A stretch of 64,000 bases of DNA from Ewingella allii (GTDB taxonomy: Bacteria; Pseudomonadota; Gammaproteobacteria; Enterobacterales; Enterobacteriaceae): positions 1-64,000 of the forward strand of contig NZ_JAWUDN010000012.1 of the NCBI RefSeq assembly GCF_044430645.1, written 5' to 3'. A program made the position numbers and the translations under genes. The notes beneath the pieces were generated by a model. That model had not been told where the DNA came from and made no database searches. It saw only the letters and a list, made by a program, of their open reading frames with translations. Positions 17,042 to 26,826 of this stretch are shown here, piece after piece. Within the stretch, counting starts at the first letter, position 1; each line of letters begins with the position of its first letter.

Positions 17042-17644
17042 ATGCTGTACATTTTTGATATGGGAAACGTCATTATTGATATTGATTTCAAACGTGTGCT
17101 TGGGGTGTGGAGCAACCTCAGCGGTACGCCTTTGGCGATACTCAATGAAAGATTTTCAATGGGCGACGTGTTCAAGAAGCACGAACGCGGCGAAATCAGC
17201 GACGAAGAGTTCGCCACCTCGCTGTGCGAAGAAATGGGCATTGCGCTCAGCTTTGAGCAATTCAGCGCGGGCTGGCACGCGGTTTTCGTTGGCCTGCGCC
17301 CAGAGGTGATTGAGCTGTTCAAAACGCTGCGCCAGCAGGGCCATCGCGTGGTAGTGCTGTCTAACACCAATAGCCTGCATCTCGACTACTGGCCAAAACA
17401 CTTCCCTGAAATCGCAGAAAATACGGATGCTATTTATCTGTCGCAAGACTTAGGGATGCGTAAGCCAGAAACTCGCATTTTCGAATACGTGCTGAATAAA
17501 GAAGGCGTTAACGCCAGCGAGGCGGTGTTCTTCGACGACGTGCTCGAAAACGTCGAGTCCGCGCAGTCTGTCGGTATCACAGCCGTGCTGGTGGAAGACA
17601 AAAAAACCGTACCAACCTGGTTTTCTAACGCGGAGCATGGATGA
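17042..17644 (+). CDS. yihX: HAD-family sugar phosphatase YihX (alpha-D-glucose-1-phosphate phosphatase)
   Basis: In E. coli YihX hydrolyses alpha-D-glucose 1-phosphate. The 200-residue protein has the HAD motifs: nucleophile Asp6 in FDMGNVIID, VVLSNTN (motif II), the lysine in GMRKPETRIF (motif III) and VFFDD (motif IV). The start follows AGGAGCGTGCA. Its TGA overlaps the yihY ATG as ATGA, so yihX and yihY are translationally coupled, and dtd and fabY follow closely as in E. coli. Confidence 0.92.
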   Translation: MLYIFDMGNVIIDIDFKRVLGVWSNLSGTPLAILNERFSMGDVFKKHERGEISDEEFATSLCEEMGIALSFEQFSAGWHAVFVGLRPEVIELFKTLRQQGHRVVVLSNTNSLHLDYWPKHFPEIAENTDAIYLSQDLGMRKPETRIFEYVLNKEGVNASEAVFFDDVLENVESAQSVGITAVLVEDKKTVPTWFSNAEHG

Positions 17645-18519
17645 GAGTACTGTGGCGTCGAGTAAAAGCTGGCGGGCATTTTGTACACCTGCTGCTTAAG
17701 CGTGCCGATAAGGATGGCCTGACGTTACTGGCGGGCCATCTGGCCTACGTTTCGCTGCTCTCATTGGTGCCATTAATCGCAGTGGTCTTCTCGCTGTTCG
17801 CCCTTTTCCCAGTATTCTCCGAGATAAGCGAGCAGCTTAAAGCCTTTATTTTCAATAATTTCATGCCCGCCACCGGCGACGTGATCCAGCGCTACCTCGA
17901 GCAGTTTGTCGCCAACTCCAGCAAAATGACCGCCGTCGGTACCTGTGGGCTGATTATCACCGCGCTGCTGCTGATCGCCTCGGTGGACAGCGTGCTGAAT
18001 AAGATTTGGGACAGCAAAAACAAACGCCCGATCGTCTTCTCCTTTGCCGTCTACTGGATGGTGCTGACCCTCGGCCCAATCCTGCTGGTGGCCAGCGTGG
18101 CTATCAGCTCCTACCTGCTCTCACTCAACTGGCTGAGCAACGTGACGGACGTGCATTCGGTGATTGACCGCGTGCTGCGCGTGTTGCCTCTGCTGATTTC
18201 GTGGATCTCCTTCTGGCTGCTTTATCAGGTCGTCCCGACGGTGCGCGTGCCGCCAAAAGACGCGTTAATCGGCGCTTTGGTCTCAGGCATATTATTTGAG
18301 CTAGGCAAGAAGGTGTTTGCGCTCTATATCCAGCTTTTCCCCTCTTATCAGCTGATTTATGGCGTGCTGGCGGTGATTCCGATCTTGTTCCTATGGGTCT
18401 ATGTGAGCTGGTGTATTGTGCTGCTGGGGGCGGAGATCACCGTCACGCTGGGTGAATACCGCTCACTGCGCAAACTGCGCACTTCGGACACCGCGGCTTT
18501 AAATATCAAAGAACCCTAA
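17641..18519 (+). CDS. yihY: YihY/BrkB-family inner-membrane protein
   Basis: A 292-residue polytopic membrane protein of the YihY (UPF0761, formerly RNase BN/BrkB) family. The RNase BN name was once assigned in error and should not be used. About six hydrophobic segments are visible, for example LAYVSLLSLVPLIAVVFSLFA near the N-terminus and IYGVLAVIPILFLWVYVSW near the C-terminus, with the family GAEIT motif after the last. Its transport or enzymatic role is unknown. It overlaps yihX by 4 bases and is followed by dtd. Confidence 0.9.
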   Translation: MRVLWRRVKAGGHFVHLLLKRADKDGLTLLAGHLAYVSLLSLVPLIAVVFSLFALFPVFSEISEQLKAFIFNNFMPATGDVIQRYLEQFVANSSKMTAVGTCGLIITALLLIASVDSVLNKIWDSKNKRPIVFSFAVYWMVLTLGPILLVASVAISSYLLSLNWLSNVTDVHSVIDRVLRVLPLLISWISFWLLYQVVPTVRVPPKDALIGALVSGILFELGKKVFALYIQLFPSYQLIYGVLAVIPILFLWVYVSWCIVLLGAEITVTLGEYRSLRKLRTSDTAALNIKEP

Positions 18520-18542
18520 TGGCGTAACACGAAAGGATTTTT

Positions 18543-18980
18543 ATGATTGCATTAATTCAACACGTGCTGAATGCCAGCGTGACGGTTGATGGCGAAGTTT
18601 GCGGTGAGATTGGGCCAGGATTACTGATTTTGCTGGGTGTCGAACAGGGTGACGATGAGCAAAAGGCAAAAAAACTGTGCGATAAGGTGATCGGATACCG
18701 TATCTTCAGTGATGAGAACGGCAAGATGAACCTTAACGTGCAACAGGCAGGGGGCAGCCTGCTAGTGGTTTCGCAATTCACCCTGGTGGCCGATACCCAA
18801 AAGGGCAATCGCCCTGGCTTTTCGCGAGGCGCAGTGCCTCAAGAAGCCGAAAGACTGTATGACTACTTCTGCGGGGAATGCAGGGAGAAAGGCATTCCGA
18901 CTGAAACAGGGCGCTTCGCCGCCGACATGAAAGTGGCACTGGTGAATGACGGACCCGTGACCTTCTGGCTACAAGTCTGA
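18543..18980 (+). CDS. dtd: D-aminoacyl-tRNA deacylase
   Basis: Dtd hydrolyses D-aminoacyl-tRNAs (and Gly-tRNA-Ala) as a proofreader of chirality. The 145-residue protein has both signature motifs that build the dimer active site: SQFT (77-80, in VVSQFTLVADTQKGNRPGF) and the cross-subunit Gly-cisPro motif at Gly137-Pro138 (NDGPVTFW). Start ATG 18543 follows GAAAGGA. Third gene of the yihX-yihY-dtd-fabY run. Confidence 0.95.
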   Translation: MIALIQHVLNASVTVDGEVCGEIGPGLLILLGVEQGDDEQKAKKLCDKVIGYRIFSDENGKMNLNVQQAGGSLLVVSQFTLVADTQKGNRPGFSRGAVPQEAERLYDYFCGECREKGIPTETGRFAADMKVALVNDGPVTFWLQV

Positions 18981-19013
18981 TTTAAAAGGCATCGCGCCGG
19001 AGAGAATCTACCT

Positions 19014-19946
19014 ATGTATCATTTGAGAGTTCCTGTAACCGAAAAAGAACTGGCGGCTTATTACTCCTTCCGCTGGGAGATGTTGCGTAAGCCGCTGCAT
19101 CAGCCCGAAGGCTCAGAACGTGATGCCTATGACGCCATGGCACACCACCAAATGGTGGTGGATGAGCACGGCAACACCGTGGCCGTGGGGCGTTTGTATA
19201 TTAATGCGGATAACGAGGCGTCAATTCGCTTTCTGGCCGTAGACCCGAACGTCCAAGGCAAAGGCTTAGGGACGCTGGTGGCGATGACGCTGGAGTCCGT
19301 TGCTCGTCAGGAGGGAGTGAAGCGCGTGGTGTGTAGTGCGCGCGAAGACGCTGAGGCATTCTTTGCCAAACTGGGTTTCGTTAACCAGGGGGAAATTACT
19401 ACCCCGCAGACCACGCCAGTGCGCCACTTCTTGATGATCAAACCGATTGAGACGTTGGACGACATTCTGCACCGCCCCGACTGGTGCGGGCAGTTGCAAC
19501 AAGCTTGGTATGACCATATTCCGCTGAGTGAGAAAATGGGTGTGCGCATTAGCCAGTACACTGGCCAGCGCTTTGTCACCACCATGCCGGAAGCAGGGAA
19601 TCAGAATCCGCACCATACGCTGTTCGCCGGTAGCCTGTTCTCATTGGCGACGCTGACCGGCTGGGGGTTAATCTGGTTGCTGCTACGCGAGCGCCACTTG
19701 GGGGGAACCATTGTTCTGGCCGATGCCCATATTCGCTACAGCGCGCCAGTCACCGGCCGTCCGCGCGCCATCGCCGACCTCAGCTCTATCAGTGGCGATC
19801 TCGACCGGCTGGCGAAGGGGCGCAGGGCCCGCGTTCAGTTGGAAGTGAATCTGTTAGGCGATGAGCCTAACGGAGCAATTTTTGAAGGGACCTATCTCGT
19901 TTTACCGGCGTCACCTGATGCTCCACTCGAGCCGCAGATCAACTGA
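19014..19946 (+). CDS. fabY: fatty acid biosynthesis protein FabY (YiiD), acetyltransferase-thioesterase fusion
   Basis: The 310-residue protein fuses an N-terminal GNAT acetyltransferase domain (about 1-145, acetyl-CoA loop VQGKGLGTLVAMT) to a C-terminal hotdog thioesterase-like domain (about 160-300, GNQNPHHTLFAGSLFSLATLTGW). In E. coli FabY (YiiD) supports fatty-acid chain initiation when FabH is missing. The start at 19014 (MYHLRVP) corresponds to residue 17 of the longer E. coli form and no upstream ATG is seen. Last gene of the yihX-fabY run, convergent with yicH. Confidence 0.9.
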   Translation: MYHLRVPVTEKELAAYYSFRWEMLRKPLHQPEGSERDAYDAMAHHQMVVDEHGNTVAVGRLYINADNEASIRFLAVDPNVQGKGLGTLVAMTLESVARQEGVKRVVCSAREDAEAFFAKLGFVNQGEITTPQTTPVRHFLMIKPIETLDDILHRPDWCGQLQQAWYDHIPLSEKMGVRISQYTGQRFVTTMPEAGNQNPHHTLFAGSLFSLATLTGWGLIWLLLRERHLGGTIVLADAHIRYSAPVTGRPRAIADLSSISGDLDRLAKGRRARVQLEVNLLGDEPNGAIFEGTYLVLPASPDAPLEPQIN

Positions 19947-19993
19947 TAACCGTCATCCTGCGAGCCGCGCCTGCCTTGGGCACTTCAATCATT

Positions 19994-20021
19994 CCAGTCA
20001 CTTACGGGTGTAAGTGACTGG
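19994..20021. terminator. hairpin between convergent fabY and yicH
   Basis: A perfect 12-base inverted repeat (arms CCAGTCACTTAC / GTAAGTGACTGG, GGGT loop) between two convergent genes. The flanking T and A runs are short, so it may be a weak terminator or an RNA-end stabiliser. Confidence 0.6.
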
Positions 20022-20028
20022 AAGTCTT

Positions 20029-21714
20029 TCAGTTACTGCCTGCTACTATTCCCTGACTCATTTGCTGGTCGATTTGCTTGCCATCGGCGCTGAGGGCGTG
20101 AAGCTTGCCGTTGAGCGTCGGTTTGAAATCGACATTCGCCGGAAGCTGCCCTTGCAGATTGAGCTGCAAGTTAGCATTGCCCTCTAGCGTCAGGTGAGGC
20201 CATCCCCAGTTTTCTAACACGTTCGACGGCACGGCGCGCCCTGTCAGATTGAGGGAGAAATTGCGCTGCGGCTGTTGGTCAACGTTGCCCGTGGCTTCCA
20301 GCAGACCTTCTTTAGTGAAGGCGCTCATTTCGGTGATTTTGACCTGATTGTCTGCGGCTTCCAGTGCCAGAGACGGCCGACGAACGTCGACTTTATTGAA
20401 GGTTGCGTCGCTGGCATTAAGGTTGAGCTTGCCGGACCAGATGCCCCACTCGTGGTTACGCGCCAGAAGTAAATCGCTGCCGTAGCCGTCGAGCGCGGTG
20501 AGCTGGAAGGGGAACTGCGGCGAAATATCGATGATCAGATTGCGGTTAGTCATCAACTTGCCGACATACACCTCGGACAGCCAAGACGGCAGGGTTTGCA
20601 GCCAAAGCTGGCGCCAGTTTTGCGGCAAAGTGTATTCCAGCGCGGCAACCGTCAGTTCATCTAACTGTAAGCGCTTGTTGGCGCGAGTCCAGCTGCCGGT
20701 AGTGCGCAGCAGGCCGCCTTCCCAGCGCCCGCTCACTTGGCGAATGGCGATGCCCTGCGGCGAAAGGTCCAAATTCACTAACGGGTCGATGACATGCAGA
20801 CTGCCATTAATCATCTCGGTGGCGTTGAGTGAGATTTCACCATCTTCGCTCTGCCAGTCACCGTCTTGCAGATTGACATCTTTCACTGAAAGGTCGACAT
20901 CGCTAAACGCCCAGTCTTGCCCTTGCAGGCGAGCATCAATCAGGTCAAAACGCTTAATACTGACTTTTGGTAACTTGTGGGCGTCTTGTAAGAACACCGA
21001 CAGCGGCTCGGCGGTTTGCAGGCGGACATTGCTCAAACGCACGTTGTCGATAGTCCAACTGCCATCTGCCGCTCGGCTTGCCTTGCCGGTTAACTGGCCG
21101 CGAGCCAAGTCGCCGCCGAAGTTGTTCAGCGTGAGTTGATTATTGTTAATCTGACCTTGAACCAGAATGTTTTCAGCAGGAATGCCGTTGAGGGTCAGCG
21201 CAGAGGCACTAAGCTGGAACTCGGCATTTTCGCCAAGCACGCGACCGGCCTTGGGCTGCCAAGGATAGATGCCAGCATTCACTTTTTGGCCATCAATTTC
21301 CCAGTCGTTCACATCACCGACCAGCGCCATTTTGCTCAACTGAAGCGTGTTGGCCTGAATCGGCAAATTCAACGCGGAAGGGTTGAGATTGAGACGCCCG
21401 TTGATGAGCGTAATGCGATCGAAGAATTTGGGATCGGTGATTTGGCGCCAGCTCAGGTCGAGATTTACCTGTGCCGCATTCAGCGCGTCCGGCTGGTTTT
21501 TGGCCCCTAATGTCACATCATTGAGCACAATGCGGCCTGGTTCTGACCAGCCGTGGTCTATTTTTCCGACTGATAGGTGGTAGTTACTGTTGCCAGTGAT
21601 CCATTGGCTGACTTGCGTCGCCGCCCAGCGCGTTTGCAACAGCACATAGAGCAGCACAACCGCCAGCACCAACAGCAGGACTAATGTCAGCAAAACTTTA
21701 CCGATAAATTTCAT
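20029..21714 (-). CDS. yicH: AsmA-family protein YicH
   Basis: YicH belongs to the AsmA-like proteins, which are anchored in the inner membrane and reach into the periplasm. Larger members (TamB, YhdP, YdbH) act in phospholipid transport to the outer membrane, and YicH's own role is unclear. The 561-residue protein has one N-terminal membrane anchor (about residues 5-27), then a long stretch of alternating beta-strand sequence and AsmA-type repeats (ITLINGRLNLNPSALNLP), with family marks such as VDVRRPSLAL. It is a single gene downstream of xanP, both on the minus strand. Confidence 0.9.
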   Translation of the reverse strand: MKFIGKVLLTLVLLLVLAVVLLYVLLQTRWAATQVSQWITGNSNYHLSVGKIDHGWSEPGRIVLNDVTLGAKNQPDALNAAQVNLDLSWRQITDPKFFDRITLINGRLNLNPSALNLPIQANTLQLSKMALVGDVNDWEIDGQKVNAGIYPWQPKAGRVLGENAEFQLSASALTLNGIPAENILVQGQINNNQLTLNNFGGDLARGQLTGKASRAADGSWTIDNVRLSNVRLQTAEPLSVFLQDAHKLPKVSIKRFDLIDARLQGQDWAFSDVDLSVKDVNLQDGDWQSEDGEISLNATEMINGSLHVIDPLVNLDLSPQGIAIRQVSGRWEGGLLRTTGSWTRANKRLQLDELTVAALEYTLPQNWRQLWLQTLPSWLSEVYVGKLMTNRNLIIDISPQFPFQLTALDGYGSDLLLARNHEWGIWSGKLNLNASDATFNKVDVRRPSLALEAADNQVKITEMSAFTKEGLLEATGNVDQQPQRNFSLNLTGRAVPSNVLENWGWPHLTLEGNANLQLNLQGQLPANVDFKPTLNGKLHALSADGKQIDQQMSQGIVAGSN

Positions 21715-21813
21715 CGTCTAAATCCGTATCCGTCGGGAAAGGAGTGTAAGAGTACCTTGTTTATGCCGTAAACAGTGGCCTTTCTCAATAGGTTAGCATG
21801 ACAGAGACAAGAA

Positions 21814-21846
21814 AATGCGGCGAGGGTTCCAGACCTCTCGCCGCAG
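21814..21846 (-). terminator. xanP terminator
   Basis: On the minus strand TGCGGCGAG / CTCGCCGCA arms with a 12-base loop are followed by TTTTC, 23 bases after the xanP stop. Confidence 0.8.
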
Positions 21847-21868
21847 TTACAGGGGTTACAGCGGATGT

Positions 21869-23260
21869 TTATTTTTCGTGCGGAAAAATCAGGTTCAGCA
21901 CAATGGCGGTAATGCCGCCAGCCGCAATACCCGAGGAGAGCAGGGTTTTCAGCCAGTCCGGGGCGAATTGCAAAATCAGCGGCTGCTGGGAAACGCCCAT
22001 GCCGACGGCCAAAGAGAGCGCCATGATCATAATCGCCCGGCGATTCAGGCGCTCGCGGGAAACAATGCGCACACCGGATGCCGCGATGGTACCGAACATC
22101 ACGATGGTCGCGCCGCCCAGCACCGGCTCAGGAATATGCTGCACAAAGCCCGCCACGGCGGGGAACAGCCCCAGCGCGATCAGCATCAATGCCACCACAA
22201 ACCCGACATAGCGACTGGCAACGCCGGTTAACTGAATCACGCCGTTGTTCTGGCCGAAGCAGGAGTTAGGGAAGGTGTTGAACACGGCTGAAAGCATCGA
22301 GTTCAGGCCATTGGCTAATACGCCGCCTTTGATGCGCTTCATATACAGCGGGCCGCTGACCGGCTGCTCGGAAACGTCAGAGGTGGCGGTAATGTCGCCG
22401 ATGGTTTCCAGCGAGGTCACCATGAAAATCAGCATCAAAGGAATCAGTAAGTTCCAGTCGAAGCCCAGCCCGTAGTACAGCGGGGTCGGCAGCGTAACCA
22501 GATTGGTCTGTGTCGCCGGAGCCGAGGCTGGCAGCATGCCCATCAACCACGCGGCGACGTAGCCCACGGCCATTGCGATCACCAGCGAGGCGACGCGCAG
22601 GTAAGGGTTTTTCTGGCGGTTGAGCAGGATAATTACGACCAGAACCACGGCGGCCAGCAGCAAGTTCTTCGGCGCGCCAAAGGTGTGATCGTTCATCGCC
22701 GCGTAGCCGCCACCAATTGACGTCAGGCCAACTTGAATCAGCGACAGGCCGATAATCATTACTACAATGCCCGACACCAGGGGCGTGATCACCCGGCGGG
22801 CCAGATGCAGGAAGCGGGAAAGAATGATTTCGGTGCAGGACGCCACCATTAGGGTGCCGAACAGCGCCGCCATCATGGTTGGGACATCCGCGCCGCCGTT
22901 TTTCAACGCCATACCGCCCATGATTAACGGCGCGACAAAGTTAAAGCTGGTGCCCTGAATGGAGAGCAGCCCAGAGCCGACCGGCCCCCAGGTTTTAATT
23001 TGCAAAATGGATGCGAGGCCGGATGCAAACAGCGACATGCTAATAATGTGCTGAGTATCCTGCGCCGGCAGGCCGAGTGCCTGACAAATAAGCAGCGCGG
23101 GGGTGATTACGGCCACGAACATCGCCAATAAGTGCTGACAGGCGGCAAACAGGGTTTGCGGCAGCGGCGGGCGATCTTCAAGGCGATAAATCAGTTCACT
23201 GTGCTGTGGGCGGGAAAGTTCGGCGTGCTGTGCGTCTGTCTCGGCAGATTGCGTACTCAT
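21869..23260 (-). CDS. xanP: xanthine:proton symporter XanP
   Basis: XanP imports xanthine with protons and belongs to the NAT/NCS2 nucleobase transporters. The protein from 23260 is 463 residues, equal to E. coli XanP, with about 12-14 membrane segments and the NAT signature QNNGVIQLTG in the substrate-binding region. The frame stays open to 23392, and an in-frame ATG at 23275 is also possible. The start at 23260 is chosen by homology because neither has a clear ribosome site. It is divergent from gltS across about 240 bases of promoter DNA. Confidence 0.93.
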   Translation of the reverse strand: MSTQSAETDAQHAELSRPQHSELIYRLEDRPPLPQTLFAACQHLLAMFVAVITPALLICQALGLPAQDTQHIISMSLFASGLASILQIKTWGPVGSGLLSIQGTSFNFVAPLIMGGMALKNGGADVPTMMAALFGTLMVASCTEIILSRFLHLARRVITPLVSGIVVMIIGLSLIQVGLTSIGGGYAAMNDHTFGAPKNLLLAAVVLVVIILLNRQKNPYLRVASLVIAMAVGYVAAWLMGMLPASAPATQTNLVTLPTPLYYGLGFDWNLLIPLMLIFMVTSLETIGDITATSDVSEQPVSGPLYMKRIKGGVLANGLNSMLSAVFNTFPNSCFGQNNGVIQLTGVASRYVGFVVALMLIALGLFPAVAGFVQHIPEPVLGGATIVMFGTIAASGVRIVSRERLNRRAIMIMALSLAVGMGVSQQPLILQFAPDWLKTLLSSGIAAGGITAIVLNLIFPHEK

Positions 23261-23498
23261 GATTTGGGCGTCCATTAAGCGGCAAAGCGGGCATTTTTCA
23301 TGAAAACCTTTCCAAAAGCAATCGATTGCGAAACCAAATTTTTGAGAGAAAACGCTAATTCTCGTCGCACGTCGACACTGTTTTTCTTGCACTGAATTGC
23401 CTATCTGACTTCTAATTCCCTCTCAAGAAAACAACAGCGATCCGGAGTTCTTATAACTCAATAATAATTATGGATTTTTGCACACATGGAGCATTTCA

Positions 23499-24710
23499 AT
23501 GATTCATCTCGATACCTATGGCACGCTCGTTGCCGCGACGTTAGTCCTCCTTTTAGGCCGTAAGTGCGTCCAATCAATCTCTTTCCTTAAAAAGTACACC
23601 ATTCCCGAACCCGTTGCGGGCGGTTTGCTGGTGGCTTTCTTACTTTTACTTGCTAACCAACTGTTTGATTGGGAAGTGAGTTTTGATATGTCGTTGAAAG
23701 AACCGCTGATGTTGGCCTTCTTCGCCACCATCGGCCTGAATGCCAACCTTGCGAGTTTGCGGGCGGGAGGTAAGGCATTGGCCTTGCTGGTATTCGTGGT
23801 GCTCGGGTTACTGCTGCTGCAAAACGCCATCGGCATTGGCATGGCGAAACTGCTCGGTCTCGACCCGCTGATGGGCCTGCTGGCTGGCTCTATCACCCTT
23901 TCCGGCGGGCACGGAACGGGGGCGGCGTGGAGCAAGCTGTTCGTAGAGAAATATGGCTTTGAGAATGCCACCGAAGTCGCGATGGCCTGCGCCACCTTCG
24001 GTTTAGTGCTGGGCGGCATTATTGGCGGCCCGGTAGCGCGCTATCTGGTGAGCCACTCTTCGACACCCAACGGCACGCCGGACGACGCGGCTGACCCTAG
24101 CGCATTCGAAAAACCGGCCGTCGGGCGGATGATAAGCTCAATGGTGCTGCTGGAAACCATTGCCCTGATTGCTATCTGCCTGACGGCGGGCACTCACGTT
24201 TCCAAGCTGCTGCAAGGCTCGGCGTTCGAGATCCCAACGTTTGTTTGCGTGCTGTTTGTTGGCGTGATTCTTAGTAATTTGCTGGCCTGGCTGGGGTTCT
24301 ATCGCGTCTTCGACCGCGCGGTTTCCGTACTGGGTAACGTCAGCCTTTCGCTGTTCCTTGCGATGGCTTTGATGAGTTTGAAGTTGTGGGAGATGGCGTC
24401 GTTGGCGCTGCCGATGATGGCAATCCTCGGCGTTCAGACTCTGTCGATGGCGCTGTACGCGATTTTTGTGACCTACAGAGTGATGGGGCGCAACTACGAC
24501 GCGGCGGTACTGGCGGCGGGACACTGTGGCTTTGGGCTGGGAGCAACGCCGACCGCGATCGCCAACATGCAGGCGATCACCAACCGTTTTGGCCCGTCGC
24601 ATTTGGCGTTTCTGGTGGTTCCAATGGTGGGAGCATTCTTTATTGATATCGCGAACGCGATTGTCATCAAGCTGTTCTTACTGCTGCCTATTTTCCCAAG
24701 CGTGGCGTGA
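23499..24710 (+). CDS. gltS: sodium/glutamate symporter GltS
   Basis: GltS takes up L- and D-glutamate with sodium. The 403-residue protein matches E. coli GltS along its length. It has about ten membrane helices in two inverted halves, each with a glycine-rich re-entrant loop: SGGHGTGAAW near 135 and CGFGLGATPTA near 345. The ATG at 23499 is placed after GGAG (23488-23491) and gives the E. coli-type N-terminus. The in-frame start at 23478 is upstream of that ribosome site and is rejected. Divergent from xanP and convergent with recG. Confidence 0.95.
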   Translation: MIHLDTYGTLVAATLVLLLGRKCVQSISFLKKYTIPEPVAGGLLVAFLLLLANQLFDWEVSFDMSLKEPLMLAFFATIGLNANLASLRAGGKALALLVFVVLGLLLLQNAIGIGMAKLLGLDPLMGLLAGSITLSGGHGTGAAWSKLFVEKYGFENATEVAMACATFGLVLGGIIGGPVARYLVSHSSTPNGTPDDAADPSAFEKPAVGRMISSMVLLETIALIAICLTAGTHVSKLLQGSAFEIPTFVCVLFVGVILSNLLAWLGFYRVFDRAVSVLGNVSLSLFLAMALMSLKLWEMASLALPMMAILGVQTLSMALYAIFVTYRVMGRNYDAAVLAAGHCGFGLGATPTAIANMQAITNRFGPSHLAFLVVPMVGAFFIDIANAIVIKLFLLLPIFPSVA

Positions 24711-24744
24711 TGTGATTGAGTGCCAGGGACGGTACTTAACTCAT

Positions 24745-26826
24745 CTAGGCGTTGGTGTAGCGCACTCTTTCAGGCAGCCAGCGCTCAATCAGCGCGTGTG
24801 CATGCTGCGGGAACTGCTGTTGTAGATAACGCGCAATGCGCTGTACCTCGGGGATCATCGCCTGATCGCGCAGTAAATCCGCTACTTTAAACTCTGCACT
24901 GCCGGTTTGTCGGGTGCCCAGTAACTCGCCCGGCCCACGAATTTCTAAATCTTGTTGAGCAATCACAAAGCCGTCGTTGCTATCGCGCAGCACTTGCAGG
25001 CGAATCTGCGCCGTTTTGCTCAGCGGCGTTTTATACAGCAGCACACAGTGCGAGGCGACAGCGCCACGGCCGACGCGCCCGCGCAACTGGTGAAGCTGCG
25101 CCAGACCTAGTCGCTCAGGGTTCTCAATAATCATCAGGCTGGCATTTGGTACATCAACCCCTACTTCAATCACCGTGGTGGCGACCAGTAATTGCACTTC
25201 GCCCTGCTTGAAAGCCAGCATTACCGCCTGTTTTTCTTGAGCTTTCATTCGCCCATGAACCAGCCCAATTTTTAGTTCGGGCAGGGCTTCTTTTAAGCCT
25301 TCCCACGTCGCTTCGGCAGCCTGGGCTTCCAGCATTTCCGACTCTTCAATCAGCGTACACACCCAGTAAGCCTGACGATTTTCCTGCTCACAGGCGCTTT
25401 TCACCCGCGCAATGATATCGCTGCGGCGAGTGTCTGGAATGGCGACCGTGGTCACCGGCGTTCGGCCCGGCGGCAGTTCGTCGATGACGGAGGTATCAAG
25501 GTCGGCATAGGCAGTCATCGCCAGCGTTCGCGGGATGGGCGTGGCGGTCATGATTAGCTGGTGCGGGTGGAATCCCTGCTGTTTGCCTTTTTCCCACAGC
25601 GCCAGACGTTGATGAACCCCGAAACGGTGCTGCTCATCGATAATCACTAAGGCGAGAGAGGAGAAGAGTACCTGCTCTTGAAATATGGCGTGCGTGCCGA
25701 CGACCATGGAGACTTCGCCGCTGGCGATAGCCTCTTGCTGAGCCTGGCGGGCTTTGCCTTTCTGCTTTCCGGCGAGCCAACCCACCTTAATACCCAGCGG
25801 TTCAAACCACTGGCGGAAGTTATTGGCATGCTGTTCGGCCAGCAGCTCCGTCGGCGCCATCAGCCCAACCTGTTTACCTTGCGCAATGGCGCAGAGCGCG
25901 GCCAGTGCGGCAACCAGCGTTTTACCCGAGCCAACGTCGCCCTGAACCAATCGCATCATCGGGTAGTTTTTGGCTAAGTCCTGTTCGATTTCGGCCACCA
26001 CGCGCTGCTGCGCGCCGGTAGGGCTGAAAGGCAGCGAAGCCAAAAACTTATCTTTCAGGCGGTCATCGTGCTTAAGCGGCAAGGCTTTATAGCTTTGAGT
26101 GCCGGCCCGGACGGCGAGCATGCTGAGGTTATGAGCGAGTAACTCCTCCATAATCAGCCTGCGCTGCGCGGGGTGCTGGCCTTTTTCCAAATCGGCTAAC
26201 TGAATATCTGGGGGCGGCCGGTGCAGAAGATGCAGGGCTTTCGGCAGAGAAATCAGCGTCCGGCTGAGTTCTTCAGGCAGCAGTTCGGCAATCGGCACGG
26301 TATCAAGCAGCTCAAGGGCTTGATCGGTAAGCTTACGCAGAGTTGCCTGGCGGATACCTTCCGTCGTCGGGTAGACCGGCGTCAGAGACTCTTGCAGAAC
26401 CACTTCGCTGTTTTCGCCCTGAATACGATATTCAGGGTGAATGATTTCTGCGCCGATGGTGCCGCGTTTTATCTCGCCATAGGCGGTAACGCGCCTTCCG
26501 GGAGCGAGGCTGTTTTTCATCGCCGCATTGAAATTGAAGAAACGCAAAGTGACCATGCCCGTGCCGTCACTAATCTGGCAGGTCAGCATTCGGCGTCGGC
26601 CAAAGCTGATGTCGCTGCGCAATACTTCCCCTTCTATGGTCGCAAAAATGCCCGGAAGCAGGTCATTGATGGCATAGAGGCGGGTGCGATCTTCATAGCG
26701 TAGGGGAAGGTGGAGCAGTAAGTCCTGAATGGTTTCGAGGCCAAGTTTAGCCAGCTTATCAGCCTGACTAGCCCCAACGCCGGAAAGCGACGTCAAAAGG
26801 ATGGCATCGAGCAGGCGGCCCTTCAT
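24745..26826 (-). CDS. recG: ATP-dependent DNA helicase RecG
   Basis: RecG regresses stalled replication forks and processes Holliday junctions and R-loops. The 693-residue protein has an N-terminal wedge/OB domain (about 1-250, with helix-hairpin LSGVGASQADKL at the very start), helicase domain 1 with Walker A GDVGSGKT and the DEQH box (IIDEQHRFGV), helicase domain 2 with VATTVIEVGVDVPNA and QLRGRVGRG (motif VI), and a C-terminal TRG region (QDLEIRGPGELLGTRQ). Its ATG overlaps the trmH stop as ATGA. End of the gmk-rpoZ-spoT-trmH-recG unit. Confidence 0.97.
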   Translation of the reverse strand: MKGRLLDAILLTSLSGVGASQADKLAKLGLETIQDLLLHLPLRYEDRTRLYAINDLLPGIFATIEGEVLRSDISFGRRRMLTCQISDGTGMVTLRFFNFNAAMKNSLAPGRRVTAYGEIKRGTIGAEIIHPEYRIQGENSEVVLQESLTPVYPTTEGIRQATLRKLTDQALELLDTVPIAELLPEELSRTLISLPKALHLLHRPPPDIQLADLEKGQHPAQRRLIMEELLAHNLSMLAVRAGTQSYKALPLKHDDRLKDKFLASLPFSPTGAQQRVVAEIEQDLAKNYPMMRLVQGDVGSGKTLVAALAALCAIAQGKQVGLMAPTELLAEQHANNFRQWFEPLGIKVGWLAGKQKGKARQAQQEAIASGEVSMVVGTHAIFQEQVLFSSLALVIIDEQHRFGVHQRLALWEKGKQQGFHPHQLIMTATPIPRTLAMTAYADLDTSVIDELPPGRTPVTTVAIPDTRRSDIIARVKSACEQENRQAYWVCTLIEESEMLEAQAAEATWEGLKEALPELKIGLVHGRMKAQEKQAVMLAFKQGEVQLLVATTVIEVGVDVPNASLMIIENPERLGLAQLHQLRGRVGRGAVASHCVLLYKTPLSKTAQIRLQVLRDSNDGFVIAQQDLEIRGPGELLGTRQTGSAEFKVADLLRDQAMIPEVQRIARYLQQQFPQHAHALIERWLPERVRYTNA

